A DNA stretch of 64,000 nucleotides. Origin: Lichina pygmaea (taxonomy: Eukaryota > Ascomycota > Lichinomycetes > Lichinales > Lichinaceae). Made by a program: the position numbers and the translations under genes. The stretch covers positions 2,604,001-2,668,000 of the forward strand of contig OY730173.1 of the NCBI GenBank assembly GCA_963422465.1, read 5' to 3'. Shown in pieces: positions 55,541-64,000 of this stretch. Position 1 is the stretch's first letter. Every line of letters begins with the position of its first letter. The notes beneath the pieces are model-generated. The model made no database searches. It saw only the letters and a program-made list of their open reading frames with translations, and was not told the origin of the DNA.

Positions 55541-56111
55541 GGCTGCGGCGACCTCTCCGGCAAGGGCGCCGACGGAGGAATGACGTCGTTGCCGAGGCTT
55601 CTCCCCCTCTTTCTCCGTCTCGGTCTCCCTCGAGCCGGGAGAGGTCTCGTACGCGAGGCACCCCTTTCGAGCTGGGTCCGGCAGGTGTTCGTACGACAAT
55701 CGATATTCGAGCAGGCCGACCGGCCGGGGCGCCGAGGCTCCAACGCACAGCGGACCTGGCCCAAACGGCTCAGCTGTAGCTACTCGGGACGCTTACTGTT
55801 CCACAGACAGGCCACGTCGCGTCAGCAGCGGACCAAAAGGACGGCCACGAATCCATACCGGATGATCAGCCGGAAGACGGGGGTGGAGCGGAGTGGGGCG
55901 GAGATTAGACGCGCGGGAGAACAGACTGGCCGCAGAACAAAGAAGGTGCCCGTTCGAGAAGATGTGACGGTCACATCTGACGGCAGCGACCCAAGCTGCG
56001 CTCCAATTGGCGACCGTTGACGAGCATCGCACCCGTTCATGTACGTCCATGTAATCGTACATACTCGTACTCCCGCACGTACCGTCTCTGCCGCAGCGGG
56101 CGCAACCGTCC

Positions 56112-56150
56112 TAGGGCAGCACAGGGCAGCACAGGGCAGCACAGGGCAGG
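56112..56150. repeat. GGGCAGCACA tandem repeat
   Basis: Three to four head-to-tail copies of the decamer GGGCAGCACA. Confidence 0.9.
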
Positions 56151-57449
56151 CCTCGACCGTCCCAAGGTCTCGCGGGTCGCTGCAGCAGGGTGGGTGGCGC
56201 GACTGCTGCAAGTGATCTCGGGCTGGGTGGGGCTGCCAAGTTACCGGACAAGCCCTGTACGACGCTGTCTCCTACCTCTGCTGCCCGGGTCTCAGCGCGT
56301 GCACCAGCAGAGCATGCAGCTCGCAGACCGCCCGCGCCGGAAGCAAAGACGACGCAAATCCGCGGATAGCGGAGTCGGTTCGGCGGCGTCGTCGAAGCCG
56401 GAAAACATCACGCGTCTCTCGGCTACGTACCGGCACGGGTGATTCGTCCAGGCAGCGTCAGCGCTTTGGTCGTCCGGCCGGTCGACGGCCAAGCTCGAGA
56501 GCACAGCAATACGTACGTGCTGTACGTACAAGACGTAGCTTTCCGTTCGTCCGGTTTGCCCTCGAGGCTGTTCTGCCGCCGCCGTCCGCTGCAGCCAGAA
56601 TCGGAAATGGTCTCGTCCCAACATCAGCTCCGTTCCACAGCCTCTCACGAGGCCAAGACGGAGTCAGCCCAGAGCCGGACGTGCCAGAGCGCGGTACGCC
56701 TCGCATGGGACGACGGGAGCGCCCGGTACTTTGTGCGGTCGTACAGTACATACCGCGCCCTCCCAGGACCCCCAGCACTTCAAGCCACCGACGAAGCCGG
56801 ATCTTGCGATGGCCGTCTCGCTCGAACGTCGAGGGTACATACGTATAGTATGTACGTTACGTACTGTACGATGAAACTGCCGTGTTCGGTGCGTCGAGTA
56901 CGTACCTTTTCCTCGGAGTTAGGGCTAGGGCAAACTCGGCCGGAAAAACCAAAATCCGTGCGGACGGTCCCTTTCTGTGCCGGACCCGCTTCACGAGATT
57001 TGTTCCCACGTCAGCGTCTTGCCCGATGGGAGCAGAATGACGCAGCCTCTTCTTGCCGACCTAGACCGGACTCGTCTCGGCTGGGCCGACCCTCGTTCGA
57101 AGCCAATGCAATGCGAGTACTCGCGCAGGGCCCAACGTCGTGCCACGAGCTCGGGACGGATCCAAATACTGCATCTCTTAAAATAAAAATCAAACGTATA
57201 GAATAAACGAAATAAAAATCGAAAGACAGGGATGGAGCGTTGGGGCGACGCCCTGCCCCTGGCTGACAGGTCCGCACCGACCCCACCGAAGGCCTAAGTA
57301 CGAGTAAATGATTGGCGCTCCAGCCTGGCACAGGTGGCCTAGCTCCAACGTCTTTTTCCGCACGCAGTCGCCGCACCGGCCTGCAATTAATTACGAGAGT
57401 GAGTGGTCCAGTGGACCCCTCCCGACTTTCCGCGAGCTTGGGAGACGGC

Positions 57450-57486
57450 GCAGACGCCGTCGACGCCGTCGACGCCGTCGACGCCT
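57450..57486. repeat. GACGCCGTC tandem repeat
   Basis: About four copies of a 9-bp GACGCCGTC unit containing GTCGAC sites. Confidence 0.9.
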
Positions 57487-57837
57487 CGAGACCCGGCGCG
57501 GTGATGACCGATCCGCCAAGGGCTTCCGGAGAAGCACCGGTGGGCCGAGAGGAAAGCATTTCCGGGAGCCCAATCGAATTCGAGACGACGGTGACGACGT
57601 TTGACTCATACCGCATGACGACGCTTATCGGCGACGGACGAGAATGGGTGATTAAAGGAGAAAGGGCGACACGATCACTCGTCGTCTCGGAGGAAAAAGT
57701 AACATGAAGAATTGAAAAAAAAAACTCAGGCCGACAAATAATATTAAATATTACTCGCTATGGCGGGGGCACGATATTCCTCGCACCCTCCGTCTCCCCT
57801 CTATCCGTTCGCCCCGTCCTCTTTCCGTCTGTCTCCT

Positions 57838-57920
57838 CTTCCTCTTCCTCTTCCTCCTCCTCCTCCTCCTCCTCCTCCTCCTCCTCCTCCTCCTTCTTCT
57901 TCTTCATCATCTTCATCATC
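57838..57920. repeat. (CTC)n / (TTC)n trinucleotide run
   Basis: CTTCCTCTTCC grades into about 15 CTC units and then CTTCTTCATCATC units. It encodes the Glu or Ser/Pro runs of the local frames and is not evidence of a gene. Confidence 0.95.
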
Positions 57921-59113
57921 TTCATCATCTTCGTCTCCCTCTTTGACTCTCCAATTTCAACCCCCTGTCGTCGACCGTCGTTCGAACACCAAACATCGCC
58001 GCCGGCTATCGTTGCTTTTTGGTCCCTTTCTTTTTGCGTTTGGCCTCGTGCCGTCGCACGAGGCAAGCTACCTACGGTACGAGTACTGTTCCTCCGCACG
58101 ACCATCCCGGTCAGGTACCGCGACGGCGCTGTTTCGACGCCGTCAGCCCGCGATTGGCGTGCAGCCATATCCGTGATCGACAAGATCTTCTTGCGCTGGT
58201 TGTTTCTGTGTCGACGTTGACACGGACACTGGGAGAACAGGGCCCCGGCAGAACCGTGCAGGTTCGCGGCACTTCGGGAGACGGACGAGGCAGCGTGGAG
58301 CCGCCTCGACATCAGCCCCGTCACCTGGTCTCGAACGGAGACAAAAAGGTCGTGGCATCCGCTCGTTCTCTTCGCTCCGCCCAGGACGTTCCCACTCCGG
58401 AGTTGTGTTCGGACGGTACGGGTACCGGCCGTTTCCTGTCGTCTACCGTCGTCGTCGTTCCTTCCTACTTCTGGTTCGACCGGCGTCGGAGCCCGACGCT
58501 CGAGGAGCGCCACCGAGCTACAGGAGAGCCTCGAAGTCGGCCAGCGACGGGTCGGCCGTGTGGCACGGGTCGGCGGCGCTGAATCGCGCCGGAACCGTCG
58601 TCGACGTCGACGTTGGCGTCGACGGCCGCGCGCGCGGTCGAGCGGGGTCGACCTCAGCTACCCCACAGTCGGACGGATCGACGGCCCCCTGCCTCGCCCG
58701 GTGGTGGAATTGCACGGTACCGAGCCGGGAAACGAAGCGGACGGGCGCCGGCGCTTCCCCGGCAGACCGAGACGACGGACCGACTCAGGCAATCGAGACC
58801 GGCACCGTACATCGCGAGGACAGAGGCGGTGGACATCGCCGACGACCGCAGCACAGCGTCTTCCTTCGCCCAGGACCGAGCGAGATTCGTCGTCGCGATC
58901 CGTACTCCGTTCGTAAAGGTACTTGCGTTACCCGGCTTCGACGCTCGCTGCTCGAGAGCCTTGCTGCGCGGAGTTGCAGCCATCGGTCTCTGTGTCGGGA
59001 CTTCGACTTTACACCCTGTGGAGTCTTCCCCACCGTCCCGGCCGTCGACGGGACGCCGGATCCGCCTTCGTTCTCGCCCTGGGAGCTCCCTTCTCGTCCA
59101 AGGTTCGGCCGCC

Positions 59114-59118
<5 letters not shown>

Positions 59119-59176
<58 letters not shown>
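59119..59176. repeat. (CT)n microsatellite
   Basis: About 29 uninterrupted CT dinucleotides. Confidence 0.95.
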
Positions 59177-59178
<2 letters not shown>

Positions 59179-60215
59179 GACCCCCCTTCCGGAGTCGACT
59201 TGCGTTCGGCGCCGTCGAGCCAAGCGGCCGGGAAGTCAGGCCCGCTAAGCTTTTGGCCCGCCCCGTCGCGAAGGAGGAAAGACAGGATCGCACGATACGG
59301 TAACTCAGACCGACCGTTTCACCGCCTCGTGCTGGCTGATCCTTGATCTTCGCAATTGGCCAAAGCGTGCCAAGGCCCTCCCCTCACACACCCAAAGCGA
59401 AGCGGTCCGTTCCCTGACAGGCCAACTCCGCTGGCGCGTCCCACACTCCGCCGTGCCCAGACACAATCCCTGCTCGGCCCGGGAGGAGGCGGTCGGTCGG
59501 TCGTTCGAACACCTCACGCTCCTTCGACCCCGTCATCGTCGGCCTGCCATCGAACCCCCTTCACGTCTCCCTCGCGTCCTGATCGTCCGCTGGCTGGGCG
59601 TCTCCGGGGGTCCACGACGCACGTCGCTTGCTGCTCCGACCGAGGCTCGCGTACGTCACGAGCCTGCTGCCGGCGTCGCCTGCCCTACGACTACGCGACC
59701 GTGCCTTACGCAGCCGACAGGGCGGCTGACCTGCATGATCTGACGCCGCCGACAGAAATCAAGGCCGCAACCGGCCGAGAGGACGACGGCTGCTGCTACG
59801 CCAACCCTTCCCGAGAACAGGTACATTGCTTACCACCGACGGGGACTGAAATACTCGACCGACCTGCGGGCACGACGACGCCCGACGATGCTCTGACTCG
59901 GCTCCTCCACGCCCGAGGCTCTGCGTTGAGCGTCGACGGCTTATCGACGGGCACGGACGGGAGAAGCCCCCATCACGACCCAGCAACGTTCTCCGAAGGA
60001 TACCCGACCTTATAGCACGCGGGCCCGTAGCTTGCCAGAAAAGGGGCCGGTCTCTTTCCTGCAGGAGCGGAGCGGGCGTGACGACGTCGGCAGTGTGCTG
60101 TGGAAGCACGGTTGCGTTTGCGGCCAGGACGTTCGGTCACTGACGAGTCGCGGCCGAGCCCATTTCCCCTTCGGGCCAGCTGCGTCTGCAGCCGTCAGCA
60201 GCTCCTTCACGCCTC

Positions 60216-60220
<5 letters not shown>

Positions 60221-60277
<57 letters not shown>
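60221..60277. repeat. (CT)n microsatellite upstream of PI-PLC
   Basis: About 28 uninterrupted CT dinucleotides, some 520 bp before the preferred PLC start codon. In fungi such pyrimidine tracts are common just upstream of transcription starts, so it may belong to the promoter. Confidence 0.9.
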
Positions 60278-60285
<8 letters not shown>

Positions 60286-60796
60286 GCGTTCTCTCCTCTC
60301 TCTCCAATCGGTCGAAGCCAGGCTCGTTCGCCCCGGCCGTGCGGCGCATCTGTCTCGGGCAGGGAATTGCGTGTCCCGCACCGCGTGCGAGAGAGCTGGT
60401 CCCGACGCTGTGGCGCCCCTTCTTTCCGACGTGGCCTCGTGGGCGCGGCCCCGTCGGATTGGGAATCGGTCTGTGTCGGTGCCCCCTGAGACGGAAAAGG
60501 AAGGACGGCCGGAAAAAAGAAGCATCCGTTGGCCCTTGTGTCGATCAAAATATGGGGCCGGCGTTGCAGCAGCAGGACGTGCAGGTCCTTCACGTCGGCT
60601 GAAGGATGGTGACGGCTCTGCGGTGCAACCCACCTTGGTATCACAAACGCTCTTACCAGGATTGCGTCCTGCGTGCGTGGTCGCACACACCCGCATCCTC
60701 TCTCCCGCTCTGAAGATTTGGTACATGTCCCAGAGGGCGGATATCCACTCGACACTCCCTCGGGCCGTTGGCCATCCAACAACAGCAACTTCCACG

Positions 60797-61472
60797 ATGA
60801 CGGCCAGTGGGCAAGTCGTGGCCCCAGCGGCGGCGCTGTCGCCGCCGGCTTCGGCGTCGGCACCCTTGTCATCGACGACCACGATGCCTCTTGCGCGTTC
60901 GTCTTCGTCGAGCCCGCCGTCCTCGTCGTTTGCGCGTCGGCCCAAGCAGCGCATCGACACCTCCGACGACATCGTCCGCAGCGCGGCCACGACGGCGTCG
61001 GCAGCCAGCATGAACCTGTCTTCGAGCGGCTCGACACCGACCTCGAATTCACCGCGCCTCACCGAGCGCGACACATTCACCACCGACACCTCCGTCCAAC
61101 CTTCGCCCGAAGGCTTCCGAGCGCAGGACGATCCCCAGCTCTCCCTCCCGACCTCGTTCCGACTTCCCGAGCCGACCCTGTCGACCTCGCCCCCACGAAC
61201 GGCCATGGCCGACGCGCTGTCGCACGCGAAGACGCCCGGCCTGATGCGTCGCATCTCGCGCGGCGCGGCCAACAAGCTGAGTCGACGCCGGACCTCGACG
61301 ACCAGCGACCACCGTGACCGCAGCTGCGGGCCCATGATGCGGCGCCGCAGCGACAGCCGCGGCGCCGGCCTCGAGTACGCACGCCCGCTTCTCGACGCCG
61401 ACGTCGCCGACGACGACGAGGACGGCGCTCTTGAATTCGACGACGTGATCGAGGAGTTGGGTGCCGGTGCCC

Positions 61473-61520
<48 letters not shown>

Positions 61521-62580
61521 CGACGGCGACGGCGGCAGCCGGCACCTGTCCAGCGAGCCCCGCCGGCGGTCTGCGCATGCCCGGCGGATCCCTGACGGCT
61601 GCCGGCACCGGTACCGGCAGCGGCGACGGCCCCGTCATCCCCTCGATCCTGCAGCACGGAACCAGCCTGACCAAGGTGACCAAAAAGAAGCGTAAGGTGC
61701 TGAAGTTCGTCCTCGACCGCGAGGCGGCCAAGGTCTTCTGGGACCCTTCCAAGCCGCACAAGCGCTTCTACGTCGACGATATCCGCGACATCCGCAAGGG
61801 ACCCGAGGCGCGCAACTACCGGGAGGAGTGCCAGATCCCGGCCGAGTCTGAAGCCCGCTGGTTCACCCTGGTCGTGGCCGAGCCTGGCCGCTCCAAGGGC
61901 CGGCCCTTCAAGACCATTCACCTCATCGCGCCCACCGGCGTCATCTTCGACTGCTGGACCCGCACCCTCGAAGCCTTCTCTCGGTACCGCATCGACATCA
62001 TGACGGGCCTGGCGGGCCAAGACGAGACGGCCATCCGTAGGCTCTGGGCCCGGGGCCTGAGCCGTGTGGCCGCTTCCTCGTCGTCCTCGTCCTCCATTCC
62101 TTCTCCTTCGTCTTCACCGTCCGTCACCTCCTCGTCCTCGTCCTCGTCCATCACCAGCACCGCCACCACCGCCACGGTCGCGGCCTCCTCCCCTAGAGGA
62201 AGCCGTCCCGACGTCGGCGGCCGCATCGGCTTCGAGGAGCTGGAGCGGCTCTGCCGAAGCCTGCATCTCAACTGCGCCAAGGACGACCTGCGGCGTCACT
62301 TTGCCGACGCCGACGCGGCCAAGACCGGGTCGCTCGAATTTGCCGGCTTCCGGGACTTCATCGTCGGTCTGAAGGAGCGAAAGGACCTGAGAGCCATCTA
62401 CGACGAAGTTGCCACGGACCCGGAAGCCGGCCTCGACCGCGACGATTTCGTCGCCTTCGTCCGAGACTCGCAAGGCACCGCCGTCGACCGCGATCGCGCC
62501 TACTGGGACACGGTCTTCGACCGTGGCACGCGCCGGGCCGGATCCGTGGTGGGCACGTCGTTGCCCCACGACGACGACGT

Positions 62581-62619
<39 letters not shown>

Positions 62620-63169
62620 ACCTCGCCGCATGAACCTCCAAGACTTCGTCGCCTTCCTGTCGTCACCGGCCAACTCGGCCGTCACGCGCCCTTCTGCGAC
62701 GCCGAAGCTCGACCGGCCGCTGAACGAGTACTTCATCTCGAGCTCCCACAACACCTACCTCCTCGGGCGGCAGGTGGCCGGCGAGTCGAGCACGGAGCCG
62801 TACATCTGGGCGCTCCAGCGCGGCTGCCGCTGCGTTGAGGTGGACTGCTGGGACGGTCCGGACGGCCGGCCCTTGGTCAACCACGGCCGCACCTTGACCA
62901 GCAGCGTCCTCTTCGCCGACTGCATCGCCGTCATCAACAAGTACGCCTTCCACTCGTCGCCGTACCCGCTCATCATCTCGCTCGAGGTGCACTGCGGGCC
63001 CGAGCAGCAGCGAGCCATGGTCGACATCCTCAAGGCCACCTTTGGCGAACAGCTGCTGCGCGAGCCCTTGCCGAGCCACCGCTGGACGTTACCGTCGCCC
63101 GAAGAGCTGAGGTATCGCGTCCTCATCAAGGTCAAGTCGGGGGGCGATGACGCCGACGATGTCGGAGCA

Positions 63170-63201
<32 letters not shown>

Positions 63202-64000
63202 CGTCGCCACCGTCGGCGATCTCGCCTCGAGCCCGCCCCGCCGCAGCGCGAGCTCGCCCTCGAGCGACGCGCCGCTGTTCGAGCGATCTTCGCTGCCTGC
63301 GTCGCCCGCTTGCTCCGGTAACGTGACGCCGCGGCGCGGGGGAAGCGTGTGGGATCGCGCTAGCGCACGGCGGCATCTGACCGGTGCCGCTGCAGCCGCC
63401 GGTGGCGGCTGGCACGGCAGCGCGACCGAGGACAGTGACTCCAAGGAGACACCGATCGCACCGGCGCGGAAGGAGAGGAGCCGGAAGAAGGCGAGCAAGA
63501 TCACGAAGCAGCTCGGCGATCTGGCCGTGTACACGCGCGGCCAGAAGTACAGCGGCTTCACCGTGCCCGAGAGCTTCAACCACAACCACATCTTCTCGCT
63601 CTCGGAGCGCACCTTTGAGAACCTGTGCAAGGACGTCGAGGTCAAGGAGCTGCTCGAGGAGCATAACATGCGCTGCCTGATGCGTGTCTACCCGGCCGGC
63701 TACCGGATCAACTCGTCCAACTTCGACCCGAACAAGTTCTGGCGTCGCGGCGTGCAGATGGTCGCCCACAACTGGCAGACTTACGACCTCGGTCTGCAGA
63801 TGAACGACGCCATGTTCGCGCCCGGCGCCGGATGGACCGGATACATGTTGAAGCCGAAGGAGCTCCGGCCATCGAACGAGGTCCCCGACCCGACCGTGGA
63901 CGTTGCGTCTCCGCCTCGGTCGCCGAGGCGAGAGCGGAAGCTGGTCAAGTTCTCGGTCGGCGTCATCTCGGCCCAGCAGCTGCCCCGACCGCGCGGCGCC
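60797..64000 (+). CDS. Phosphoinositide-specific phospholipase C, delta-like (partial, cut by window end)
   Basis: It hydrolyses PI(4,5)P2 to IP3 and diacylglycerol at the plasma membrane, in a Ca2+-dependent way. One intronless frame gives 1068 residues and runs off the window. The order is a disordered Ser/Pro N-terminus; a Thr run near 228-242 written by (ACG)n; a PH-like region (about 293-395, KVTKKKRKVLKFVLD to CWTRTLEAF); EF-hand-like helices (about 470-630) with loop DADAAKTGSLEF; the X domain from L642 with catalytic H651 and H696 and Ca2+ ligands E681, D683 and E730; an acidic/Ser-rich linker with a (GV)n run; the Y domain (about 905-1020, YSGFTVPESFNHNH, GYRINSSNFDP); and the first strand of C2 from about 1047 (KLVKFSVGVISAQQLP). 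ATG 60797 has A at -3. An in-frame ATG at 60725 would add 24 residues. All minus-strand frames here are shadows. Confidence 0.93.
61477..61521 (+). repeat. In-frame (ACG)n microsatellite (Thr run)
   Basis: About 15 ACG units encode polythreonine in the PLC N-terminal region. Confidence 0.95.
62582..62618 (+). repeat. In-frame (GGC)n microsatellite (Gly run)
   Basis: About 12 GGC units lie between the EF-hand-like region and the X domain of PLC. Confidence 0.95.
63169..63202 (+). repeat. In-frame GGGGTC hexamer repeat (Gly-Val run)
   Basis: Five to six GGGGTC units encode (GV)n at the start of the X-Y linker of PLC. Confidence 0.95.

Larger units (their letters stand above)
55541..60724. other. 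Long GC-rich intergenic region upstream of PI-PLC
   Basis: 5.2 kb have no gene I can defend. GC-richness leaves long frames on both strands (56439-57206, 58405-59346, 59356-60015 on plus; 57758-58513 and 60010-61761 on minus), but none has a recognisable domain and several are written by microsatellites. Features seen are (GGGCAGCACA)n at 56112-56150, GTAC clusters at 56508-56530 and 56838-56872, (GACGCCGTC)n at 57450-57486, (CTC)n at 57838-57900, and (CT)n at 59119-59176 and 60221-60277. Part of this is presumably promoter and leader of the PLC gene. Confidence 0.45.

Noticed and set aside
54104-56020. 638-codon plus-strand frame
   Set aside because: Arg-rich with no motif. The opposite frame has an ATG-proximal conserved-looking block, so this was treated as a GC-rich shadow.
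56439-57206. 255-codon plus-strand frame
   Set aside because: It crosses GTAC palindrome clusters, has atypical composition with Tyr/Ser/Arg scatter, and has no domain or splice support.
57758-58513. Minus-strand frame with a long Glu run
   Set aside because: The Glu run is the complement of the (CTC)n microsatellite, and nothing else in it is recognisable.
60010-61761. 583-codon minus-strand frame with Val/Arg-rich runs
   Set aside because: Its part beyond 60797 lies opposite the PI-PLC coding frame, the remainder crosses the (CT)n tract, the first codon is not a convincing start, and the sequence is dominated by microsatellite complements. The plus strand has clear PH, EF, X, Y and C2 signatures.
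62755-63669. 304-codon minus-strand frame opposite PLC X and Y domains
   Set aside because: Shadow of the catalytic region of PI-PLC on the other strand.
1-64000. A secondary-metabolite gene cluster around GGPPS or the methyltransferase
   Set aside because: No terpene cyclase, PKS, P450 or transporter occurs near either. GGPPS stands alone, and the methyltransferase is broken and 45 kb away.
1-64000. CRISPR array or prokaryotic-type operon
   Set aside because: The direct repeats seen are microsatellites, tandem duplications or target duplications. Genes have spliceosomal introns and no regularly spaced repeat-spacer units exist.

Overview
This window looks like nuclear DNA of a filamentous ascomycete (Pezizomycotina), most likely a Sordariomycete. 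Genes have short (47-175 nt) GT-AG introns, coding sequence is GC-rich at third positions, and several products are diagnostic of filamentous fungi: a 353-residue group I G-alpha subunit of the GNA-1 type, a fungal geranylgeranyl diphosphate synthase with a DDxxN second motif, a copper-fist regulator of the Mac1/GRISEA/CUF1 type, fungal C2H2 regulators and a Tad-like LINE. I cannot name the species.

Layout. 0.8-2.3 kb: GGPP synthase (+). 4.9-6.4 kb: G-alpha GNA-1 (-). 8.5-8.9 kb: small secreted cysteine-rich protein (-). 10.95-11.9 kb: Smr-domain protein with a C-terminal CaaX box (+). 14.2-15.1 kb: coiled-coil orphan (+). 17.1-17.7 kb: 3' end of a Tad-like LINE. 20.7-23.0 kb: C2H2 regulator 1 (+). 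25.3-26.7 kb: KTI12 (-), divergent from the copper-fist regulator at 27.4-29.8 kb (+). 29.9-30.1 kb: tRNA-like Pol III unit. 33.3-38.6 kb: Urb2/Npa2 ribosome-biogenesis protein (+). 39.6-40.3 kb: fungal protein that looks like a glutamine-amidotransferase-fold relative (-). 43.4-44.4 kb: C2H2 regulator 2 (+), sharing an intron position with regulator 1. 46.3-46.8 kb: large palindromic foldback element. 47.1-48.1 kb: decayed SAM methyltransferase. 49.3-52.4 kb: three LINE-derived insertions on one strand, each flanked by its own 12-13 bp target-site duplication and none carrying a reverse transcriptase. 53.9-55.5 kb: conserved-looking Arg/Pro-rich protein (-). 60.8 kb to the window end: phosphoinositide-specific phospholipase C (+), cut off in its C2 domain.

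The genes do not form an operon or a biosynthetic cluster. They are mostly independent housekeeping and signalling genes (isoprenoid supply, heterotrimeric G protein, PI-PLC, Elongator/tRNA modification, rRNA processing, copper homeostasis) separated by long, repeat-rich intergenic stretches full of microsatellites and GTAC/TACGTA palindromes. The most unusual content is the 49.3-52.4 kb cluster. It contains ORF1-only derivatives of a LINE whose 3' end matches that of the RT-bearing fragment at 17.1-17.7 kb. This suggests non-autonomous half-LINEs moved in trans. Exon coordinates were derived by hand from splice signals and frame agreement; no search or computation was run.
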